Positions 47,911 to 58,477 of a DNA stretch of 64,000 bases are shown piece after piece (positions within the stretch are counted from its first letter, which is position 1; each line of letters starts with the position of its first letter). The position numbers were made by a program, and so were the translations under genes. Location of the stretch: contig CM050654.1 in the NCBI GenBank assembly GCA_027574665.1, positions 28,973,722 through 29,037,721 on the forward strand. The letters are read 5' to 3'. This DNA is from Rhynochetos jubatus (lineage: Eukaryota > Chordata > Aves > Eurypygiformes > Rhynochetidae). The notes beneath the pieces are model-generated. The model made no database searches and was not told where the DNA came from. It saw nothing but the letters and a program-made list of their open reading frames with translations.

Positions 47911-49002
47911 GGCTTTATCTATCTAGAAAACAGCTCACAGTATTGTGTCTGGGTCAGAAAAGAAGGTGAATAGTTTGGTTTTAATTTTCTACAAAATGAG
48001 TGCTAGGTCCTTTCCCATGGAAAGGAGATGACAGGTGTCATTGCTTTCTCATTTATATGATGAGAAAATAGCTGCCTTAACCTTAGTCAAGATGCACTCA
48101 TAATTAAGCTACAAATAGATAATTTTGTGACCAGAGTGCATGCTTCCTCACCCTTCCAAACCTCTGTACCCAGCTCTTTCAAGATACAAGCCCCATGGCC
48201 ATCCCTGCTTGAGGATCTTTCAACCTTGTGGTCTCCTAGCCTCCACCCGTGCACATTTCTCACACCTCACCTGCAGTGTCTGAATTCAGGGCTGTTGCAC
48301 ACAACCTAATATAGCTGTCCCTTGACTCCAGCCCTCACCACTCCCGGGCACAGCTCCCATAGGTCCTTTGTTGTACCTGCCAACCTTCAGCAGAAGCTTA
48401 GGTCACCTAGGCACATGTATTTAGGAACTTGGATCCATCCTACAAAATAAATTCTTAAAGTAACTTAGCATTGTTTCATCAATATTATCTTCTGAGGGAC
48501 ATCAGGTGCTTACACAAAAATCATTGCAACTCTTGCACTGAGGTCTGTCCCAGCCCAAGTTTTCTACCCTAGTAAGCTTTGGATCTGGTCCTAGGTTCAT
48601 TTGAAAAAGAAAACAAAATCATTATCTTTTTTCCTTCTCCTCAGTGTTCTAAATATAGATGTATAAACAAGATCCTCAGCTAGATAAAGATAGCAGCACA
48701 CAGATGGCATAAAAAACAAAGCATTTAGCAAGCTCTGAGACAGGCTGTACCCATATATACTTTGCATTACAGCTTGTTGCCAGTTAATGTATTTCCACAA
48801 CAGTTAAAATCTCACTCAACCTTGTAACTTGTCTCACTTTATTAGTGACTAAATATTACAAATAGGTTTCTGTGTCTTTTCCATGAAATCCGAGTGGTAT
48901 TTTGCCCTAAAATATTTACATTTTATTCTGCGGGCATGTGGTTTCCTGCTTTCAAAATGCTTCCCTGGATGCCTCCCCTTCCTGATGCATGTTACAACCG
49001 CG
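47911..49002. other. Non-coding unique sequence, no gene seen
   Basis: 48127-48420 is pyrimidine-rich on the + strand and locally low in stop codons, without a recognisable product. No transposon seen. Confidence 0.6.
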
Positions 49003-49040
49003 CTTGTTAGACCCAATGCGTCCACACTTGTTAGACCCAA
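49003..49040. repeat. 14-bp direct repeat, 24-bp period
   Basis: CTTGTTAGACCCAA occurs at 49003-49016 and at 49027-49040. The 10-bp spacer makes a 24-bp period, consistent with a decayed two-unit tandem duplication. Confidence 0.85.
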
Positions 49041-49310
49041 GAAGGAAGGGACTAGGGTTGCTGAGGAAGCAGATGTTTTCCAGTCTGACTCTCTTCTGCC
49101 AGACAAATACCATTATCCAGAGCATGTTTGGGATTAGATGAGGGACAGAATAGTCTCTCTAGGCTTCCCTGAACTGCTGAGCTCAAGTCTCCTACTCATC
49201 AACTACGCTGGCTATGCTTTTCTTTGTGCAAGGCAGATAATAATGGTGTTCAGAGAAAGGTCTAGTTTTCTAAGTCTGTACTTAAAAAAACCCTTGACAT
49301 CTTAATGCCA

Positions 49311-49345
49311 ATTTTTTAATTAAAAAATATATTCACATTGTGAAT
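49311..49345. repeat. Two neighbouring perfect palindromes
   Basis: ATTTTTTAATTAAAAAAT (49311-49328) is an 18-bp perfect palindrome. Two bases on, ATTCACA-T-TGTGAAT (49331-49345) is a 7-bp-armed palindrome with one central base. The second contains TTCACA and TGTGAA half-sites like those in inverted T-box sites. The first centres on TTAATTAA, a homeodomain-type core. Confidence 0.8.
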
Positions 49346-50043
49346 GTTTAATACTTGAAATTTCCTTATTTTAATTAATGGAAATTAAAAGCAGAACCCT
49401 CAAGAGCTTTATAATGAAAAATAAATATGTATCAGATCTTTTTAATATACATACTACATGCTTTGCTTATTCCCTTTCCAGCTCAATCTCTATGGTAAAG
49501 TGGAAACATTTCAGTACAAGAGGAAGGAAAAAAGCAGGAAATGGGTGAGGAGAACTGAAAACCAAAAAGGGAAAAGTTGGAAAACTGGAAATAGACTGTG
49601 TATTTGATATACAAAAATATTAATATTTCTTTTTTAAAAAGTTAATGAAAAATCTGAGAACTTATGAAACATCCATACTTTTTAAAACATGTCTGTCTTT
49701 TTCCTCAGAAAGCTCCAGGAGCTTAGAAAAATCTAGTAGGTTTCGGTTATTTTAAAAATGTAAATGGGATTACTTGCCTAATTACAGCTGTCAGGTTCAC
49801 ATTGATCCTATGCAAAATACTAGAACAGTGGTACAAGACTCAATAAAGAATTAGCAAAAATTGAAATAATTAAGGCCAATGAACAGTTTTATGAAAAAAA
49901 TATGTGATACCCTTCTATGATGTTATGAGTTCCATTAATAAATGTAGCAGCTTTGGGTAAGGCGTTTCACTTGGTTTCATGAAACCACTCAGTTAAGAAC
50001 AATGTATAATCAACACAGCAAGTGTTCAGTGGATACACAATGT
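49346..50043. other. AT-rich non-coding sequence
   Basis: AT-rich, no open frames of note and no recognised repeat. Confidence 0.6.
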
Positions 50044-50101
50044 GCTAATTAATTATTATAATGCTAATTATAATAAACAATTGAATGATTATAAGCATTC
50101 A
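50044..50101. promoter_or_regulatory. Cluster of TAATTA homeodomain-type cores
   Basis: GCTAATTA occurs at 50044-50051 and 50063-50070, 19 bp apart. Further ATTA cores lie between and after them, and a TGAATG/CATTCA inverted repeat (50082-50087 with 50096-50101) follows. ATTA cores are expected often in AT-rich DNA, so this is weak evidence for a regulatory element. Confidence 0.25.
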
Positions 50102-53100
50102 TTATTAAACAGTGTAAAATAACGTAACAAAAGACTGTGAACAGTGGGTCAGCTCAGCAGTACATACAGCCCAGCATCTTCTCCCCAAGAGTGGCCAGGA
50201 GCAGGCAGTTCAGCTCCTCCTGTGTCTTCATGACTCCACTGGACTCATTTTTGGATCAGTACTAATGACATTTTTTTAAACAGTGACTTGAGAAAAAACA
50301 TACATCTATCACTGACACAGTGCAGAATTATGCAAAGACTGGGGGATTGGTGAATTATTCAGTGGACACATTTTTAATACATGAAGTTTAGAAAAGAAGT
50401 AAAACAAATTCTGTGTTTCAGTATGGCCAGGTCTGAAACCACACCTCTAGGAACAAAGATGTTCCTGTGCATGGGATTGCAATCTGTGTCTCACAAAAAT
50501 ACCAGGCTTTGAGTTTTTGGGGGCAACGAAACAAACGTGAGATACCAATGAAATGCCATGCCCAAAAGATAGAGCAAGACCTGAAGATAAAGACAAAACA
50601 CGTTGAAGAGAGAGTAGGGTATCCATACTACACTTTAACTGGAATCCTACAACAAATTTGGAGTTGAAATTCAATGGGGATATTGGAAAACTGAAGAATG
50701 AGTTCACCGGCAGATAAGCCCTACAGTGGAAGATGCAAAGAACTCAGTAGTATGTTTAAGAGCAGATTGAGGGAATTTGTAATGGATTCACAGTCACTGG
50801 TAATTCTAACGTCCAGGTTGGATTTTTTTTTTTTTTATCCCCTGAAAGCTATGTTATGCTACAGATGAGAGTTATATCTGGGTGCCTCTTAATGTTAAGG
50901 CAAGAAAAATTTCAGTACATCGATGAGTCTGTTTTATGAAATGGATATAGCCATTTAGAAATCAAGTCTACACTTTACAGATTGTTACATTTCTTCAATT
51001 CTGATAATTAGCTGATATCCTGCAGCAGAACGGAAACGAGTGAGAAACAACATCACCTCCATTACTTTTCTAAGATGGGAAGAGGGCCAGAAGGGAAAAG
51101 GAAGAAACAACTTTTTCACCAAATTTTACCTAAACGGTACAATTGTACACCTCTTTTTTCTTGACATGTACATAGTAAAAGTCATTTACCTTCTCCCCCT
51201 CCTTACACAGACCTAACCTTCCCAAACACACACATTCACTGCCTTCTTCACAACTGAAGTGCTTCTCATTAAACTCTAGTTTTTTGGAGGTTATCGCTTT
51301 ATCTTTTCCTTGCTTATCTTCATTCCGGAGCTCAATTATAATGACCACATTGGCATGCCATGAATCACACAGGCAGGACACAAATCAATGTAATGGCTGC
51401 ACTTAGTTATAGTGGATGTTACAGAGGATAGAGCTAGTGAAAATCCATGAACGATTTCCAAAAAGGAGATGCGGAGAAGAGAGAGTGCCACATTTTCCTT
51501 CTAGAGACCCCTTTCCCAGCACGAGAAATTGCTGTGATAAGCTTTTCTCAGGTTTGAGATTAAAGTATAGTCCTTTGCAGTGCACTTCCTAGGGATGGCT
51601 TTCGATGAAAATAGTTCATAATAATGTTTAATTAGTTATTGGATGTGATTGATTACAGATGAGATAGGAGAATTCAAGGCTCAAATAAAAAGTATCCTTG
51701 TGCTGCTCAGGAGTAAGTACCCACACAGTCCCTACGGATAATATCGGTGCTATGCAGATGTTTTAAGCTAAAAAACATTTCAGGATGGATTACTACTGGA
51801 TGAGGTATGAATTCAAGGCGCTACTTAATGTTAAGATCAGACTTGGTCCCTTCACTGGAATGGTTCCAAACAGACTCTGAGAAGTTGATCTACTATAATC
51901 CTCCAGCATAACACCATGCTTTATTACTTTGCCGAGTGAGTTGCTGACAGTATTAGTGGAACAGAAGGATGGTTTTCAAAAGGAGAGCTAAGTTGATAAA
52001 ATAGATAAATATTTTTCCTTCTTATTCTTTCACCTGATGGAACACAGTGAGAATTTTTGAACCAAAATTCTTGTCATTTTTACTTGTAAAAATTGAATTT
52101 TAAATCTTTTTATTTGGGTGCTAAAAAAAAATATAAAAATCCCTCTGTGCGCTCAGAAACCTAGCCAACTCTGAGTTGCGGAAAAACAAACAAAAAAAAG
52201 TATCCAAATCAGACACTTCCATTACATTCCTCAGGTCTCCTTTAAAAAAACTGATTAGACAATAAGCATAAAAATGCATTAATTATAACGTAAGAAAAAT
52301 TTTACCTCAACCTCCAACTTGACACATTTTTCTTCCACAAAAGCTCCTAAATTGATATGAAACAATTAGATACTGCTTGTAATAAATTTCTAAACCTAAG
52401 CTGTGTAGATATAAATGACAAATTTAACTGCATTTATATTAAAGCAATTTTCTGCCCATCAGAGAGATGAGAAAATTAATATGTAAATCATTAACTTATA
52501 GTCAGAAACACTGTGCACTGCAACTGAAATAAGGATTTTTTTGATGTTATCACTTACATTTTATTGCTTTCTCAAAAGGAAAATGCTTACCAAAAATTAC
52601 AATCCCTGCATTTAAAGGAGGCTCATTAGAAGAATAAATACTTTGAGAGAAATCATCCATGAATTATGGGGCAGTCGTGTTTACAAACCTTTAATTTATT
52701 TATTTTGTAAAAATTTGTTTCACAAGCCTGCAAGCAGCTCAGTGCATTCCCAGTGCCACAGCCAGCAAACACTGGTACACAAGGCAGTGTTAATGCTCTG
52801 TCCTGACCCTTGCTGTTGACCAGAATAAAGCTAAAGTTAAGCATATTATTTTAGAATCCCGATACGTTCATCTTTTCTGCATAAAAAGCAGGCTCGTTCC
52901 TTGTCTGTGTCAAGCCTCCCTTCTCCATGCCTTCTCATTTAGCTTAGCTTTCCCTTGTTTCTTGTTCATGCAGCACCACCTTCCTTAGGAGCTTGACATG
53001 ACTCCTAACGATTCACAAGTCCCTTGCCCTGAGCATCTGCCCACCTAGCTTAGGTCCCAGGGCTGCAACTGCAGGCCATGATGGTTTTCTCACCCTGTTT

Positions 53101-53846
53101 CACTCATAAGGAAAGATTCAGCCTTTCCTGGCCTCGCTCACTATGTACCTGCCCTCCTTCTTCCAGTTTTTGTTGCCCCTTCAGTGTGGTGGAGGTGAAG
53201 CAGACACCCATCTGGGAGGCAGGCAGGGCACTCCATCCTTTCCCGGAACTAATTTTAAACTGGTCCCGTGTGTATTAAAGCTGCCCTTAGGTCTGCAACC
53301 TAATCTAATGAGAAGTCTAGAGCCAGAATGGCATCCCTGGACTCCAGTTATCTTCTCTGTGAAGATAACTTCTCATCCTTACATCCTCGCACCCTGCTGC
53401 CCACGCTGTCAGTGGTGATTCGTTTCTCTCCCTCGCGGAAAATCCATCTCAACCTGCTCAACTGCTGTCTTATTTGTCTAAACAGAAAGGAAAATAATGT
53501 TTTAAAATCTTTGGGATCACAGTCACTGCTCTGCTACAAAGGATGTTTGCAGCTATCACCATTAAGCTGTCTTCAATGTCAAGTGTCTTCCCTCTCCACC
53601 TCTACTGTGTTTATTCCAGACACTACTCCCTGCCTTTTAACTGCAAACCCTCTAAGACAGAGGCAGTCACTGACTGCAGAATAGACGGGGCATCCTGCTA
53701 TACTAAGGGATCATATGTCACTGAATAGCTTCAAAGGTATAAGAACAAGTTGTCACCTTTCCACCCCAGGAGGATGTTGCTTCTTTGTGCACAAGGTTAT
53801 TTTCCCTTAATACAGCACCCAGATGATCTGCACGGCAAGTGAATTA
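50102..53846. other. Non-coding unique sequence, no gene seen
   Basis: AT-rich up to about 52.8 kb, including poly-T at 50823-50836, then pyrimidine-rich on the + strand from about 52.9 to 53.7 kb. In that second part several plus-strand frames stay open (longest 53328-53684, 118 codons) without any recognisable product. Confidence 0.6.
50823..50836. repeat. Poly-T tract (14 T)
   Basis: Uninterrupted run of 14 T; no element body recognised. Confidence 0.85.
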
Positions 53847-54198
53847 TAGAATCACAGAATGATTTGAGTTGGAAGGGACTTTTAAAGATCAGTTAGTACA
53901 ACCCCCCTGCCATGGGCAGGGACATCTTTCACTAGATCAGGTTGTTCAAAGCCCCATCAAACCTGACTTTGAACAATTCCAATGATGGGACATCCACAAT
54001 TTGTCTGGGAAACCTGTTCCAGTGCCTCATCACCTTCATAATATAAAAAAACCTCTTCTTTATGTCCATTCTAAATCTACCCTCTTTCAGTTTAAAAACC
54101 ATTTCCCCTTATCCTGTCACTGCAGACCTCAGTACAAAGTCTTTCTCCATCTTTCTTGTAAGCCCCCTTATAATACTGAAAGGCTGCAGTAAGGTCTG
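53847..54198 (-). mobile_element. CR1 LINE 3'-region fragment, longest copy here
   Basis: About 350 bp of reverse-oriented CR1. In order: reversed tail TAGAATCACAGAATGA; GAGTTGGAAGGGACTTTTAA; CCCTGCCATGGGCAGGGACA; CACTAGATCAGGTTGTTCAA; GATGGGACATCCACAATTTG; CTGGGAAACCTGTTCCAGTG; CCTCATCACCTTCATAATAT; CTACCCTCTTTCAGTTTAAA; ACCATTTCCCCTTATCCTGTC; then a region ending in AAGGTCTGTCAGG. Beyond about 54198 similarity stops where CR1 would continue toward its ORF2 end. The copy covers the 3' untranslated region and carries no intact reverse-transcriptase code. The short open frames inside it are incidental. Confidence 0.95.
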
Positions 54199-55743
54199 TC
54201 AGGAGTAAGAGACCCTCGTGGCCAATCACTCTGCCACAGAGAATAGACAATAAGAAGATACAACCTTCTCCTATCATATCTGTACTCAACTCTCAGCACA
54301 GGGTGAAGTACGGGTAAGATATGAGTACAGTCTGTACAGGTAAGCCTTTTCACAAGAAACCACAAGACTGGGCTTGAAAAAAGTGGATAGGTGGAAATTT
54401 AGGCACTACTGTGGAATAACAGCTCATTTGCTTTAAAGTAATTTCTCGTCTCACATCTCAGTATTTTTGCCTTTCTTGCAGTAATACATAGCTTCTATCT
54501 TGGTTTAGGAAAGCGGAATAAGGAATAGTATTGTAGAGTAAGGGAAAGTTGTGTACTATTCCTTCATCTGATACTATTTACATAGTGCTTTCTTAGCTAG
54601 TAAAATATGCAAAATACACCACTTACTATAGCCACAAGCTTTAGTTCTTAAGCATACAGCCATAGGCTGTCTCACCTCATAGTTTGCTGCCTGATTAATG
54701 TACTCCAGGTTTTCCATTTACAGATTATAAAGCCACTGCACTGTCCAAGTGTGTGCATTCTTTATTGAAGCGTTTAATTGAAAATAAGCCAATATGATAT
54801 ATTTGGATCTGTCACAAAGGCCACTTTGACCCACTCACTTTCTCATGAAAATCCCCCTTGGCACAAAGGCAAATCAACAAGCCCAGTAATACTTATGGGA
54901 AATGTTTCTTACATTCATCACTTGGGGCATTGATCTACCTTGGGGTGAGGGGAACAGAAATTCCAGCAGGATTAAATGAAGCATTATTATTTTTTTCTGG
55001 AAAGATTGGGCAGAATAAGATGAATAGAGAAGTATTTATAAATGTGTGTTGTCCTGTTTCTCAAGACTTTGACATACTGCAGCTGTGGCCAAATTTAAGT
55101 CTCCTATTGTAATACATGGACACTGAAAAGCACAAACCAGAAAGATTTTTTTTTTTTTGGTACTTGGGGGTACACAGACTTTGATCAGCCCTCAGAAAGA
55201 CTGAAATCTCCTGGGATTTACAGGTTTTCCCTGTCCTTGGATCCACTGTTTTCAGGTACACATTACCCATGCCTTTGGGGTTCTCAGTTCATTTCAACAT
55301 GCTCAAGGTACAAGCAATGGGCTTTTCTCTTATTTCACTGCTACTGCTGTACCTGAGCTGAGTGAAGGACAGTATTCTCATTGACTACATTGAATACACA
55401 ATCACAGACGTCAAAAATGAGACAACACTAGCAGCAGTGTTTTCATATCAGTCAAACAACATGGCTTGAGTTGGAATACAACCTGCTGATGTGATGACCC
55501 CGGCTCTCTTTCCTCAGTTGCCAACTTAAGCCATCCAGGAAGGCATTTCTCTGACATTTCCATCAGATTCCAGTGTTAACAAAACAATTATCCGCATGTC
55601 ACAAGTTTTTGGTAATTTCTATTTTTTTTTAGTTCAAGACTGTTTTCAACAGAAATAAAAAAAAAATCACAGCATTTGTTGCAAATGCATTAATTAAAAG
55701 CATATGCAAATTACTTGAATTCTTCATAGAGAAGGCCCGTGTT
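54199..55743. other. Non-coding unique sequence, no gene seen
   Basis: Unique AT-rich sequence with a T run near 55147-55158 and A/T runs near 55621-55670. No recognised product in the short open frames. Confidence 0.6.
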
Positions 55744-56552
55744 ATGTCCCAAACACATTTTGTCAATGCTGGGGGCCTATCTACAAATGCACAAACACCC
55801 TTTTTTATCTGCTGGGGAGTCTTAACTCCTAGAGCCACTGCTGTCACAGCCTTATCAATGGTACCTCAGTATAAGACTTGTAGTATCGGCAGAGTGAGAA
55901 ATTACAGTAGCTGGTGGAATAAATCTTCACCGCGGGGTAAACACAACAAAGCCCTGCTAATATCACCCTTTCTTACATCAGTTGGATGTGGGATGCCTAA
56001 ATGGGAGAGAGAAGGACCAATCCCTTCGCAGAGCCTTATCAATAGCACGTCCATTACTCCCTACAAACCTAATCAGGTCCTGTGGCAATGCTTTACCTAC
56101 CTGCAAACATGATCCCCACAAGAGGCTATTCACTGCGTGTGGTAGCTGCAAACTATCCCACTATTCACATTGAATTGCAGAACTGTGAAGCAGAGCAGAG
56201 GAGCTTGACACCGGAGATGGATGAGTTATACAAATATGATTTCTCCCCCCCCACAAATGAAGGCAGCAAATTCAGCTGCAATATGCAGCATCGGGATATT
56301 TATTGCTTGCAGGTGTTCATGAAAATATATGAGAATCCCATGAGGTTCACAGATTTTAGAAGGAATTATTGTGCACCTGGAAATTTGTCCTGCAAAGTGC
56401 GGTATTTGTTTCCTGTTGTTATTTGCTGTCCATTCTTTTCTAGTCACCATGCATTATTCATGGTTGTGCTTGTAGGAGAGCCAAATTCTACAGATACTCT
56501 TCATCAACAAGAGGGAACAATTCAGATAGAAAATCCTCCTTGGGAAGGATGA
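55744..56552 (+). other. Stop-poor stretch with staggered open frames
   Basis: Three overlapping plus-strand frames cover the interval: 55744-56112 (122 codons), 55982-56173 (63 codons) and 56082-56552 (156 codons), in different reading frames. None has a recognisable domain and there is no plausible splice structure that I can support. CpGs are retained near 55931-55935 (ACCGCGGGG), and AGCCTTATCAAT is repeated at 55848-55859 and 56032-56043. More likely a conserved non-coding stretch or chance than a frameshifted pseudogene. Confidence 0.2.
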
Positions 56553-57756
56553 CTTGTTTAAGAGATCCAGTGCAGAGTGAATTTACCTTCTTAAGTTTTT
56601 CTTTTAAAGCTAAATTTCTGTAACCTACCTCCAGCAGAAAAAAAAAAAGGAAAGCAAAGCCAGTAGCTTTAATATCTTTGCCATGTGGAACATAAAACTG
56701 CCTTTGTACTTGGTCTATTGTGCTAAGCCAACCCTTTTATAAAGGCTTCAGGAAGCTGTGTACAAATCCCTTTCCTTGGAAATTTCTGAGAAAAATACAA
56801 ACTCTGTTATGCAAAGTGTGTGTTTCCCTCTCCTTGCAGAGGAAGTAGAAACAGCGGAAAACATGCCCAAATGAGCCCTTCCTCACACATCAAGGATGCC
56901 AGCAATTCCCAAATACCATGCAGGCCAGTTCTGTTAGTATAACACAATGGGAGGGAGGTCATGGGGCTTATGGTAAGACACCAAAATGCCAGAAGCTATA
57001 GTAAAATGTGACAGAATATACAGATGGTCCCCCTGACATGACTTGCAGTCAGATGAAAGGATTCACAACAGATCCTCAGGCGTGTGCAAGCCACGCAACC
57101 ATCAGTGTAGTCAGAGGGATGCCTATCACATGCCTGCATTTTGGCTGAAGGATAAACATGTTATTTGGTCAATTAATTTGGCGTGCACCAACTCCATTCA
57201 GCCTTTAGGAAAAGAGGTGATGATGCTCCGGTAGTTGCTTGGCCAGCCAGAATGGACGCAATTTTGCAAATAAATAAAAAAAGTAAAATTCTTTCTTAAA
57301 AGCAGCACAAATTTTAAAAGTATCTGCAAATAGGAGGGAAAAAAATAATCAGATACTATCCATTTCTGAACTGATTGATATCAAAATACTGAGACTGACA
57401 CAATTCTTGCCAAGTTGCATTTTCATACAAAAAAGATAACACCTCCAATTATTAATAAAGCATTTCAGGTTTTTCCTTTTTGTTTTTCAATACCATCCTG
57501 TACTGCAATGTCAGCTTTTGAAATGTAATAAAAAATTGAAAACATTGTGTGAAATAATGTGCATTTTCTTAGTGTTTCTGTAAAGCATATTGCTGCTCTC
57601 TTCAATTGTATCTAATAGTTCACTGTTAATATATCAGTCAACTGTCTAGTCATGGCTGAAATTGGACTACAGAAGACAGAAAATTCTGCATTTCTAACAA
57701 AATATCTCTTTTTTAGCATAATAGTAAAATGATTATAATTACAAAATAGAGCACTT
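56553..57756. other. Non-coding unique sequence, no gene seen
   Basis: A-rich run near 56638-56650 and otherwise unique AT-rich DNA. No recognised elements. Confidence 0.6.
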
Positions 57757-58173
57757 TCAACCTCTTGCAGCACAAGAGTGACAAGCATGACATAATGGAG
57801 GCAAATTATTAGTGGTGGAATATAAAGACTTTGTTGCATGCTGGCCTGTCCCAGTGAACAGCGGGGAGTCAAACACACCACCAAGTAGCACCGCATCAGC
57901 GCAACCCAAAGTCCTCTGTTCATCTTCTGTGTTTTCAGTTTTATACACCATACCATTTTCTTTAAAATGCTGTGTTTTGAACTGCTCAGGTTTGATCTGA
58001 ATAAATCTCAGATCCATAAAGAAGATGTTGTAGACAAGTTGACAGGGTGCCCTTTCATTCCTCTTGCCATTGTTTTCATCCCAGCTGTAAAATCTCCTTC
58101 CATTCTCCTCTTGGATTAAAGGTGCTGAGTATGCAACCATCTCACCCATCTTCTTTGGGATGAGGGAGAACAT
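57757..58173 (-). other. 138-codon open frame, probably non-coding
   Basis: Minus-strand ATG-to-stop frame with a soluble-looking, charge-balanced product lacking signal peptide, membrane segment or known motif. An in-frame TGA sits two codons upstream of the ATG, so the frame does not extend. Frames on the opposite strand (57812-58000 and 58160-58477) are also open, pointing to composition rather than selection. A retrocopy cannot be excluded without a protein search. Confidence 0.12.
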
Positions 58174-58477
58174 TTCCTTTCACTGGAATTCAACTCCCAT
58201 TTTCACACAACAGTTTCTCAACTCCATCTCCTCTCCAGTTTTCATGACTCACGAGAAAAATGATTGCTCCATGACAACATTTCTTTCACTGGCACAGCAA
58301 AATGGGTTGGAGGCCTGTTCACCATTAATTTTTCAGTCTGTTTTGGAGGGAAAATTAAGAATGCCCCTATCTCAGAATACGTTGCAAGGTGACACCTTTA
58401 ACTTTAAATGTTTTACACCTCTATCAACTGTGCCTTACTTCTCAGAAAATGATCATCTAGTGGATGTTTCATTTTAA

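Noticed and set aside
48400-48440. AGGTCACCTAGGCACATGTATTTAGGA-like text resembling an ancient amniote repeat
   Set aside because: Resemblance is impressionistic and no longer alignment could be followed on either side.
53328-53684. 118-codon plus-strand frame in a pyrimidine-rich stretch
   Set aside because: Serine/leucine/cysteine-rich product typical of pyrimidine-rich DNA, no motif, and overlapping frames are also open.
54001-54192. Open frame within the CR1 copy, plus strand
   Set aside because: It lies on the antisense strand of the CR1 3' untranslated region and so is incidental.
56219-56233. The translation contains MDELYK, the same as the C-terminal end of green fluorescent protein
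   Set aside because: Six residues only, and the flanking sequence is unrelated to the reporter and continues past this point in frame. A coincidence, not a vector trace.
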